Assembly (NCBI GenBank): GCA_020627965.1
Contig: JAHDFX010000025.1
Span: 1-39,692 of the forward strand
Reading direction: 5' to 3'
From: Saprospiraceae bacterium
GTDB taxonomy: Bacteria > Bacteroidota > Bacteroidia > Chitinophagales > Saprospiraceae
Length of the DNA stretch: 39,692 bases
The translations under genes were made by a program, and so were the position numbers. The notes below the pieces were generated by a model. It did no database searches and had not been told where the DNA came from. It saw only the letters and a list, made by a program, of their open reading frames with translations. Positions 33,520 through 39,692 of this stretch are shown here, piece after piece. Position 1 is the first letter of the stretch. Each line of letters opens with the position of its first letter.

Positions 33520-35634
33520 ATGTTGAGACTACTATTTGCAGCTATGCTGCCTATGCTTTTTATTGTGCAGATCGAGGCACAACATTCCATTGCCAGAGAA
33601 TGGAATGAACTGACGCTAGAGTCTATAAGAAATGACTTGGCACGCCCCACTGTTCATGCCAGAAACCTGTTTCATACCTCTATCGCTATGTATGATGTAT
33701 GGGCAGCTTATGACGATGTATCTTCTCCCTACTTTCTCGGACAGACTGTGGATGGCTATACTTGTTCATTTAGTGGCATCCCGATTCCTGATAATACAGA
33801 GACCGCCCGGGAAGAGGCAATAAGTTTTGCAGTATACAGGTTGCTCCGCCATCGTTTCCAGAGTACTTCATCTGTTGTTGCAAATGTATTTCCACAATAC
33901 GACAACCTAATGGCTACTAATGGTTATGACATCAATAATACTTCCATTGATTATAGTACAGGAGATCCGGCTGCATTGGGCAATTATATTGCTCAGGAAC
34001 TAATCGCCTTTGGTTTATTGGATGGTAGTAATGAACAAAATGCTTACGTAAATCAATTCTATAGTCCTATAAATCCTGACTTGGTTGTAGAGTTATCTGG
34101 CAATCCTGACATTACCGATCTAAATCGCTGGCAACCCCTCACACTTGATTTTTTTATTGACCAAAGTGGAAATGTATTCCCAACCAACACTCCGCCTTTC
34201 CTGAGTCCTGAATGGGGTGAAGTCAGTCCCTTTGCACTGAGTGCTACGGATAAGACTATTAATACCAGAGACGGCTATAACTATGAAGTTTACCATGATC
34301 AGGGCGCCCCTCCTTCCATTGATATTACTTCAGTTGCTGCTTCCGAAGAATACAAATGGAATTTTTCTTTGGTATCTATGTGGTCCTCTCACCTCGATAC
34401 CGCAGATCAGGTGATGTGGGATATTTCGCCCGCTTCTATCGGTAATATCCAGTCTTACCCGACAGATTTTGCTGGTATGCAGGCCTTCTATGATGATGTA
34501 AATGGTGGTGATCCGGGAACTGGTCATGCACTTAATCCTATTACAGGAATGTCTTATACTCCACAAATGGTACGTCGGGCAGATTATGCCAGAGTATTGG
34601 CTGAATTTTGGGCAGACGGACCTGAATCTGAAACACCTCCGGGGCACTGGTATACTATTCTCAATTATGTCAGTGACCACCCTATGTTTGAAAAACGCTT
34701 TGAAGGGGCAAGTAATATTCTGGATGATCTGGAATGGGATATAAAATCCTATTTTACATTAGGCGGTGCCATGCATGATGCCGCTATTACAGCCTGGGGC
34801 AATAAAGGCTGGTATGATTATATTCGTCCGGTATCCGCTATTCGGGCAATGGCTGAATATGGACAATGTTCTGATCCTGCACAGGCTTCTTATCATCCGG
34901 GAGGCTTACCCTTGATACCTGATTTTATAGAACTTATAGAAGCTGGTGATGTACTTTCCGGCGCTTCCAATCAACATGTCGGAAAAGTAAAAGTCTATGC
35001 CTGGCGCGGGCCAAATTACATTAGTAATCCGCTTATCGACGAGGCTGGCGTGGGCTGGATACGGGCTGAGGACTGGTGGCCTTATCAGCGTCCGACTTTT
35101 GTTACGCCTAACTTTGCTGGTTATGTATCCGGTCACTCTACGTTTTCCAGAGCTGCAGCAGAGGTCATGACTGCCCTTACGGGTAATGCATTTTTTCCAG
35201 GCGGAATGGGTGAGTTCAGTGCTACGCAAAACCAGTTTTTAGTATTTGAGGAAGGGCCCAGTGAAGATATTACTTTGCAATGGGCAACCTATAGAGATGC
35301 ATCCGACCAGTGTAGTTTATCCAGGATATGGGGCGGTATACATCCGCCTGCTGACGATATTCCTGGTCGCCTGATGGGAATAGAGATTGGAGTGGATGCT
35401 TTTGTTTTAGCTAAACAATATATTGATGGTGCAATATGTGTTGATTATAGAGTAGTTACCGATACCTCTATCGGAGGAAGTGTTTGTAAAGCCGATAATA
35501 CTATCCTATCAGATACGAATATCCAGTCTGGAGCGAATGTAAATTTTAAAGCTGGTCAGCTTATTAAGTTAGATGCTGGTTTTCAGTCTAATGTACAAGC
35601 CGATTTTTCTGCTGAAATAGAGGATTGTCAGTAG
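33520..35634 (+). CDS. Secreted vanadium-dependent haloperoxidase/PAP2-like protein with C-terminal 3-coathanger-stack-type domain
   Basis: The 704-residue protein has a signal peptide ending IEA (about residue 20). Residues about 25-640 are the PAP2/vanadium haloperoxidase-like fold. The vanadate/phosphate pocket is visible: YQRP (R near 525), SGHSTFSR (H539) and SRIWGGIHPPADD (R near 602, H608). Bacteroidota relatives are annotated as vanadium-dependent haloperoxidases; acid phosphatase activity is possible. Residues about 645-704 (ADNTILSDTNIQSGANVNFKA then GQLIKLDAGFQSNVQADFSAEI) look like the short beta-repeat domain called 3-coathanger stack, common at the end of secreted Bacteroidota proteins and likely an export or anchoring module. 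The gene stands alone; a hairpin array follows the stop codon. Confidence 0.88.
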   Translation: MLRLLFAAMLPMLFIVQIEAQHSIAREWNELTLESIRNDLARPTVHARNLFHTSIAMYDVWAAYDDVSSPYFLGQTVDGYTCSFSGIPIPDNTETAREEAISFAVYRLLRHRFQSTSSVVANVFPQYDNLMATNGYDINNTSIDYSTGDPAALGNYIAQELIAFGLLDGSNEQNAYVNQFYSPINPDLVVELSGNPDITDLNRWQPLTLDFFIDQSGNVFPTNTPPFLSPEWGEVSPFALSATDKTINTRDGYNYEVYHDQGAPPSIDITSVAASEEYKWNFSLVSMWSSHLDTADQVMWDISPASIGNIQSYPTDFAGMQAFYDDVNGGDPGTGHALNPITGMSYTPQMVRRADYARVLAEFWADGPESETPPGHWYTILNYVSDHPMFEKRFEGASNILDDLEWDIKSYFTLGGAMHDAAITAWGNKGWYDYIRPVSAIRAMAEYGQCSDPAQASYHPGGLPLIPDFIELIEAGDVLSGASNQHVGKVKVYAWRGPNYISNPLIDEAGVGWIRAEDWWPYQRPTFVTPNFAGYVSGHSTFSRAAAEVMTALTGNAFFPGGMGEFSATQNQFLVFEEGPSEDITLQWATYRDASDQCSLSRIWGGIHPPADDIPGRLMGIEIGVDAFVLAKQYIDGAICVDYRVVTDTSIGGSVCKADNTILSDTNIQSGANVNFKAGQLIKLDAGFQSNVQADFSAEIEDCQ

Positions 35635-35635
35635 G

Positions 35636-35740
35636 GAGACCGCCCTTCGGGCTGAGAGAGGAGAGACCGCATTGCAAGCAATGCTGAGAGAGAAGAGAGC
35701 GTTCGCTGGCTCACTGAGAGATCGTGCCTTTGGCACTGAG
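35636..35740 (+). repeat. Mini-hairpin array immediately after the haloperoxidase stop codon
   Basis: Four short hairpins are separated by GAGA-rich linkers. They are GCCC-TTC-GGGC (35642-35652), GCATTGC-AA-GCAATGC (35669-35684), AGCG-TT-CGCT (35698-35707) and GTGCC-TTT-GGCAC (35724-35736). Each is followed by CTGAGAG or a close variant. The second unit matches the array at 27223-27288. There is no reading frame across it. Confidence 0.75.
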
Positions 35741-35746
35741 AGATAC

Positions 35747-35839
35747 AATCAGGGCTTTGGACAGTAATTGAGTTGTTGAAAAATTAATTTTATTCTTAAT
35801 CGACTACTTCATCACCAGATTACTGTCCAAAATCTGATT
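35747..35839. repeat. Inverted-repeat element, possible bidirectional terminator
   Basis: TTTGGACAGTAAT (35756-35768) is repeated inverted at 35819-35831. The similarity extends outward through AATCAG/CTGATT with small gaps, enclosing 50 bp of AT-rich DNA. It sits between the hairpin array of the plus-strand haloperoxidase gene and the stop codon of a minus-strand small ORF, so it may terminate both. A small MITE-like element is an alternative. Confidence 0.5.
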
Positions 35840-35999
35840 AAAATGCCATTGGTATGACGTAAAGTGCAAAAAGGATAAGTAACAGGATTGAAATAATGTT
35901 TATGATAATAGTCGTTGGCAAATTATATAGGATAATGAAAAGGACAGGACCTAGTATGAGTCCGATTTTCTTGTATACAGAATAATTTTCTGGTATCAT
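35838..35999 (-). pseudogene. 53-codon membrane ORF resembling the N-terminus of a DASS/SLC13 transporter; gene remnant or small protein
   Basis: The minus-strand frame from ATG at 35999 to TAA at 35838 reads MIPENYSVYKKIGLILGPVL, then about 30 hydrophobic residues, ending YVIPMAF. The YKKIGLILGPVLF stretch looks like the first membrane segment of divalent anion:sodium symporters, which normally exceed 450 residues. After that the sequence becomes Ile/Leu-rich and stops. It could be a truncated transporter gene or a genuine two-helix small protein. The rest of the 480-bp region between genes (36000-36114) shows nothing recognisable. Confidence 0.45.
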
Positions 36000-36114
36000 A
36001 AGCGAAGCTCTATAGACATGAGTTGACGAATTTAAAAATAATAAAAAAGGCTAATAAGCAGTCATCAAACTCTTATAAATGTCTTTTTTACCTAAAATTC
36101 GTAGTACTTCTTCT

Positions 36115-37377
36115 CTATTTTCCAAAACCATTACCAATCATTTCTTTTACTAGTTTGGGTCCACGATGTCCCCATATTGGATGTGGTTGTTGTAATCTTT
36201 CTTCTGCAATTTGATTAGCAATAATAAAAGGAGATTGATTCTTTGATTTTGCCTTTTCTAACAAGTCGAGAGAGTCTGTATAGACTAATTCCACTTCACG
36301 ATCTATATCCGCTTTGACATAACCGTATTGCTCATTGGCACAATTGATAATTCCGAGTCGGTTGACAAAGAAGTCTGGCAGGTAAATGATGCCTTTGTCC
36401 TGTAATTGCCGGGCATGTTTTTCAGCAATTAATAGCTGATTATTCGCCCCACCAACAACCATTTCTACTTGTAAATTATTGATTGAATCATCATTCAGAA
36501 TAGCCCCGATGGCATTTGGTGAGAGCAGATGGGCTTTGGTGCTGAAAAAAGCTTTTTCATCCTGGATAATTTCTGCCTGATCGTTACTAAAATTTTCACG
36601 AATTCGTTGAAGCGTTTTTTCATTAATATCAAAAACCAATACTTTAGCTCCAGCTTCTATTAATTGCTCCATGACATGATAGCCGACATTGCCAGCTCCA
36701 TGCAGCAAAGCTGTTTTTCCTTTTAGAGGCTGATCTTTTCCATATTTGAATTCTGCTGCTGCTTTTATTCCGCTAAAAACACCTTTCGCTGTGTATATGC
36801 TCGGATTGGAACTCCCTCCAAATTCTACAGGGATGCAGGTAGTATGACGGGTAGTCGTGAAGATGTCAGCCATATCCTCTGGCTTGGTATTCATATCTTC
36901 TGCGGTAACATATACGCCATTTAATCGGGAAACAAACTTTCCATAGTTCTGGTACATATCCTTTCTTTCTTCTGCCGAAAGGTCGTGAATATTCTTCCTG
37001 TAGATTATACCTTTTCCTCCCCCCCACCAAAGTCTCGCAATGGCATTTTTATCTGCCATGCCTTTAGATAAACGTAAGCCATCCCGAAATAAATCGCCTA
37101 ATGTAGGGTAAGAATTAAAACGTACACCACCAGCAGACTGCCCCCGAACAGTACTGTATACACAAGCAGTAAACAGACAATTATTTCGCTGATCGGTTCC
37201 AAAGAAAACACCTTCATGCTGCTGAAAATCCGGCCATTTCCTGATATTATTGGCTAATGCCTGTAAGGAAGTATGCGAAGCTTTGAGTTGACCATTTTGA
37301 GTAATAAAATACCCTTCTCCAATATTATTTTGAGACAAATGTTGTAAAAAATCTTCGGGAGATGTTTGTGCGTTCAT
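36115..37377 (-). CDS. Glu/Leu/Phe/Val dehydrogenase family protein
   Basis: The 420-residue protein has an N-terminal dimerisation/substrate domain with the glycine-rich WWGGGKG motif (K122, substrate-binding lysine) and an aspartate-bearing TAEDMNTKPEDM stretch. An NAD-binding domain with ALLHGAGNVGYHVMEQL follows. Enzymes of this family deaminate amino acids oxidatively; the GGGKG form and length are closer to leucine/phenylalanine/valine enzymes than to glutamate dehydrogenase, but substrate cannot be fixed. It stands alone, with a 155-bp gap upstream holding inverted repeats. Confidence 0.88.
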   Translation of the reverse strand: MNAQTSPEDFLQHLSQNNIGEGYFITQNGQLKASHTSLQALANNIRKWPDFQQHEGVFFGTDQRNNCLFTACVYSTVRGQSAGGVRFNSYPTLGDLFRDGLRLSKGMADKNAIARLWWGGGKGIIYRKNIHDLSAEERKDMYQNYGKFVSRLNGVYVTAEDMNTKPEDMADIFTTTRHTTCIPVEFGGSSNPSIYTAKGVFSGIKAAAEFKYGKDQPLKGKTALLHGAGNVGYHVMEQLIEAGAKVLVFDINEKTLQRIRENFSNDQAEIIQDEKAFFSTKAHLLSPNAIGAILNDDSINNLQVEMVVGGANNQLLIAEKHARQLQDKGIIYLPDFFVNRLGIINCANEQYGYVKADIDREVELVYTDSLDLLEKAKSKNQSPFIIANQIAEERLQQPHPIWGHRGPKLVKEMIGNGFGK

Positions 37378-37391
37378 GTTCTGTTTGTTTA

Positions 37392-37518
37392 CAATACTTC
37401 GTATTGGGTTTTGCTTTTATCAGTAATAGTGATTTTTTGTGACCACAGTCCTCGGACATCGGACGACAGTCATAACTAGATCAAAGAATATCCATTATTT
37501 AAACTGACGACCGTGGTC
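37392..37518. repeat. Cluster of small inverted repeats in the gap upstream of the dehydrogenase
   Basis: CAATAC-TTC-GTATTG (37392-37406) is a perfect hairpin. GACCACAGTC (37441-37450) pairs with GACCGTGGTC (37509-37518) with one mismatch, and the latter is followed by TGAGAG as in the hairpin arrays at 27223-27288 and 35636-35740. GGACGACAGTCA and ACTGACGACCG also partly complement each other. It lies just past the flippase gene stop codon. Confidence 0.4.
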
Positions 37519-37532
37519 TGAGAGTTGACGTC

Positions 37533-38663
37533 CTAAACAGTTCCTTTTTTATGTTTTTTTCTCCTATTAACAACTCCTCGAATCCAATTAGGTAAGACGA
37601 TAGTACCCGCTAACAAATAAAAGTAATAAGTTAATATTCGCCAAAAGAAAGCGATAAGAATGGCTAGTCCGGTGATATATTCGCCTTTCAAATTAACAAT
37701 GAAGTCCTGTAAAAACGGGCCAAAAGCAGCTTCTGCAATACCTGTACCACCCGGTGTGGGACTCAAAGCCAACACAACATACATAGTCTGCACACGTCCA
37801 TATATCAGTGTTTGTTGTGCAAAACTAAAAGACTCCCTGATAGCCGGAACAAAGGCATACATCAACACCATAACTAAAACAAAGCGAATGATCCAGGCAG
37901 TAGCTGTAGTTCCGAAGCCTAATGCATGATAAGAAAATGGTTTTTGTCTTATTTCTTCAGAAGTCAGGACAATATCATTAGCCACTTCCATAGCTTTTTG
38001 CCTGAATCTTTTGAGGAAGCCCCATGAAGTCATCCAATGTAAAAAACGTCGAATTGTTGCCGGGCTGATAAAAACACCATAGAAAAATATGAGTCCATAG
38101 GTCAACATTGCGCCGTAGGCGACGAAAACGGAATTGGTCAATAATCCTCCCGACTCTCCTCCAGGATAGATCATCGGATAACCAAGGAAAGCAAAGAGTA
38201 TAGGCATGCTGAGCACGAAGAAAGTCGTGTCTAGAATAATGGTATATAAAACGATAGCCGCAATTTTTCCGGCAGGTAATTTTTCCTGAGATAATACAAA
38301 TAAGGCGACCCCCGAGCCACCAACACTTGTCGGCGTAATGGCAGAGCTAAACTCCCAGATAAATATGAGTTCAATACATTTACGCCAGGTAAATGCTCCA
38401 TCGGTCAATACCCGAAGTCGTGTAGCATAAGCCAAATGGCGAAGCCCCAACAAGAAAACAGTAAAAGCCAACCAGCCAACTGTAAAAGCAGTCCAGTTGA
38501 GTTCAGGCAGGTCTTCTTTTTGAAAAGCCCGCCACATGATATAGCCGACTACTCCAATACCGATAATAATAGGAATGATAACACGGCTAAATCGGACAGA
38601 ATTCAGCACTTCTGCTTCTTCCGAAGTCAGTTGTTCCTCTTGTAATAATGGTTCAGGATTCAT
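37533..38663 (-). CDS. Flippase-like integral membrane protein (UPF0104/LPG synthase TM-region family)
   Basis: The protein has 376 residues from the ATG at 38663. That start overlaps the scpA stop as ATGA, implying translational coupling. There are about eight membrane helices. Family motifs include FIWEFSSAITPTSVGGSG and SPTPGGTGIAEAAFG, the duplicated P-x-x-x-G-G-x-G pattern of this family. Members include the membrane part of MprF and putative lipid-linked sugar flippases. There is no soluble synthase domain, so lysyl-PG synthesis is excluded. Substrate unknown. Confidence 0.87.
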   Translation of the reverse strand: MNPEPLLQEEQLTSEEAEVLNSVRFSRVIIPIIIGIGVVGYIMWRAFQKEDLPELNWTAFTVGWLAFTVFLLGLRHLAYATRLRVLTDGAFTWRKCIELIFIWEFSSAITPTSVGGSGVALFVLSQEKLPAGKIAAIVLYTIILDTTFFVLSMPILFAFLGYPMIYPGGESGGLLTNSVFVAYGAMLTYGLIFFYGVFISPATIRRFLHWMTSWGFLKRFRQKAMEVANDIVLTSEEIRQKPFSYHALGFGTTATAWIIRFVLVMVLMYAFVPAIRESFSFAQQTLIYGRVQTMYVVLALSPTPGGTGIAEAAFGPFLQDFIVNLKGEYITGLAILIAFFWRILTYYFYLLAGTIVLPNWIRGVVNRRKKHKKGTV

Positions 38664-39409
38664 TCTACAGGTGAGCCGGTTAGCCAAAAGTTATTGATGC
38701 CGATACCGGCAACGATGCCAATTTCTTGCATTTGCAGTAATTCTAATATCGCCAAAAAGACAAAAATAGCATGCATACGGTTTTCGCATCGGGTAAAGAT
38801 ATAATTGAAGTCTGATTTTTCCCGTTTTTTGACCATCTTCAGGATTCTTTCCCTTTCGTCGCCTATGGTATAATCATATTTAACAACGGTGTGTATAACC
38901 ACCCGGTTTTCATCTTCAAAGCGTTGTAAAATTCGTTCAAAAGTTTTCAGCAGCTTGAACATGGTCAATGATTCGAGTTCTGCATCTACAAGGGCTTTTG
39001 TAGCAATAGAACGCAGCTCTCTACTAACATTACCTCTATCCTTTTTCTTAGCTCGGCTTTCCTCCAGCTCACGCATTTCATCAAGTACAGCTTTATAACG
39101 CTTATACTCTAATAATCGGCGTACCAGTTCTTCTCTAGGATCTATTTCATTACCTTCTTCGTCCAGTTCTTTGCGTGGTAACAATAGTTTGGCTTTGATA
39201 CGCATAAGAGTAGCTGCCACCAGAATAAATTCGCTGGCTAAGTCAATATTCAAAGCTTCCATCTTACGAATATACCCTAGAAAGTCGTCAGTCAGCTTTG
39301 CAATAGGAATATTATAAATATCCAATTCATCCCTTTCTATGAAGAAAAGAAGAAGATCGAAAGGTCCCTCAAACTGAGGAAGTTTAATATTGTACGTTGA
39401 GCTGCTCAT
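38660..39409 (-). CDS. scpA: Segregation and condensation protein A
   Basis: The 249-residue kleisin has the characteristic start YNIKLPQFEGPFDLLLFFIE, then RDELDIYNIPIAKLTDDFL, LASEFILVAATLMRIKAKLLLP, a charged central helix region, and a C-terminal winged-helix part ending in LAILELLQMQEIGI. It bridges SMC heads with ScpB for chromosome compaction. The length is normal. It is first of a two-gene unit with the flippase-like gene; scpB and smc are elsewhere. Confidence 0.95.
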   Translation of the reverse strand: MSSSTYNIKLPQFEGPFDLLLFFIERDELDIYNIPIAKLTDDFLGYIRKMEALNIDLASEFILVAATLMRIKAKLLLPRKELDEEGNEIDPREELVRRLLEYKRYKAVLDEMRELEESRAKKKDRGNVSRELRSIATKALVDAELESLTMFKLLKTFERILQRFEDENRVVIHTVVKYDYTIGDERERILKMVKKREKSDFNYIFTRCENRMHAIFVFLAILELLQMQEIGIVAGIGINNFWLTGSPVE

Positions 39410-39417
39410 GCGGAAAG

Positions 39418-39425
39418 CAAAGATA
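39418..39425 (-). promoter_or_regulatory. Candidate -7 element of scpA
   Basis: TATCTTTG on the minus strand is 8 nt before the ATG at 39409, so the mRNA leader would be only a few nucleotides. A second TAnnTTTG match (TAAATTTG) lies at 39426-39433. Confidence 0.5.
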
Positions 39426-39514
39426 CAAATTTAGGGTGGAAATAATTTGGTAAAACTCATTTCGATAAAACAAATAGTTTTTAATTTAAAATATTTTGTT
39501 TATTTTTACATTCT

Positions 39515-39613
39515 ATGTCAAATAAAACACCAAAAAAGGAGGGCAATAAATATGATAAAATTCTCAAGGAGAATATTGAAGCTTTGTTAATGCCTTTATT
39601 AGGTAAGGAATGA
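39515..39613 (+). pseudogene. 32-codon ORF resembling the start of an Rpn-like protein; possible broken gene
   Basis: The frame reads MSNKTPKKEGNKYDKILKEN, then IEALLMPLLGKE, and stops at TGA (39611-39613). The KYDKILKENIEALLMPLLGK pattern resembles the N-terminus of Bacteroidota Rpn/PDDEXK-type proteins, which are about 300 residues long. Beyond the stop the same frame stays open to the window edge without recognisable motifs, so the gene may be broken here or the likeness may be chance. The last 80 bp otherwise show nothing I can name. Confidence 0.35.
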
Positions 39614-39692
39614 GGAGAAAATAAATTTACTTTCTTGGGCGAAGCTATTTTTTTCTTTTTCAAGGCGCAAAAAGCCTTACATAGCCTGACAG

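Noticed and set aside
38590-38603. 14-nt match (AATCGGACAGAATT) to the terminal repeat of the 6915-7091 element
   Set aside because: It lies inside the conserved coding sequence of the flippase-like gene, is incomplete and has no partner arm; most likely chance.
1-39692. CRISPR array, tRNA, rRNA, prophage or intact insertion sequence
   Set aside because: I looked for regularly spaced direct repeats, cloverleaf-like or rRNA sequence and transposase or phage genes; apart from the partial Rpn-like nuclease none was seen. The repeats present have hairpin linkers, not unique spacers.

Overview
The window looks like a piece of chromosome from a marine member of the Bacteroidota, most likely the Saprospiria. 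The evidence is a PorV-family outer-membrane protein, several proteins with C-terminal domains like those exported by the type IX secretion system (T9SS), a very large carboxypeptidase-regulatory/TonB-dependent receptor, promoters of the TAnnTTTG type, almost no Shine-Dalgarno sequences, AT-rich DNA and a lipoprotein alginate lyase. The placement rests on gene content only; there is no rRNA or tRNA in the window. I see no prophage, CRISPR array or complete insertion sequence.

Layout. Positions 1-796 hold the start of an Rpn-type nuclease gene that runs off the left edge. Positions 1084-9166 are single genes in alternating orientation: a two-domain alginate lyase lipoprotein, a Gfo/Idh/MocA oxidoreductase, a TRIC-type channel, an apparently exported pirin, a small lipoprotein, an orphan gene, an RNase Z-like hydrolase, a DUF6940 protein and a two-helix membrane protein. 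Positions 9324-10246 carry a HIT-family gene and greA. Positions 10477-24185 are the centrepiece, all on the minus strand. They hold a PorV-like protein, a 1317-residue T9SS-type surface protein, a TonB-dependent receptor, a D-2-hydroxyacid dehydrogenase, and two adjacent genes that are paralogues of the two halves of the 1317-residue protein. Positions 24378-29443 hold mostly housekeeping genes on the minus strand: a small membrane protein, a CoA-binding protein, PDH E2, an unknown protein, an atypical SDR and a YdjM-like membrane hydrolase. Positions 29864-35634 are on the plus strand: an M3 peptidase, recX, a DivIC/FtsB-like gene, sucD and a secreted vanadium-haloperoxidase-like enzyme. Positions 35838-39409 are on the minus strand: a 53-codon membrane ORF, a Glu/Leu/Phe/Val dehydrogenase, a flippase-like protein and scpA. 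A short ORF at the right edge may be the start of another Rpn-like gene.

How the genes fit together. The PorV-like protein, TonB receptor and T9SS-type surface proteins plausibly form one cell-surface module: secretion and anchoring through T9SS plus uptake through TonB. The alginate lyase and Gfo/Idh/MocA enzyme fit algal polysaccharide or surface-sugar metabolism.

The least explained material is between genes. There are arrays of mini-hairpins starting right after stop codons (27223-27288 and 35636-35740, sharing a unit with a compensatory base-pair change), a 68-nt tandem repeat (9167-9313), a 177-bp MITE-like inverted-repeat element (6915-7091), a repeated TCCCGATA-NN-TATCGGGA palindrome, a recurring 16-nt intergenic motif, and perfect hairpins between cistrons of the surface-protein cluster.
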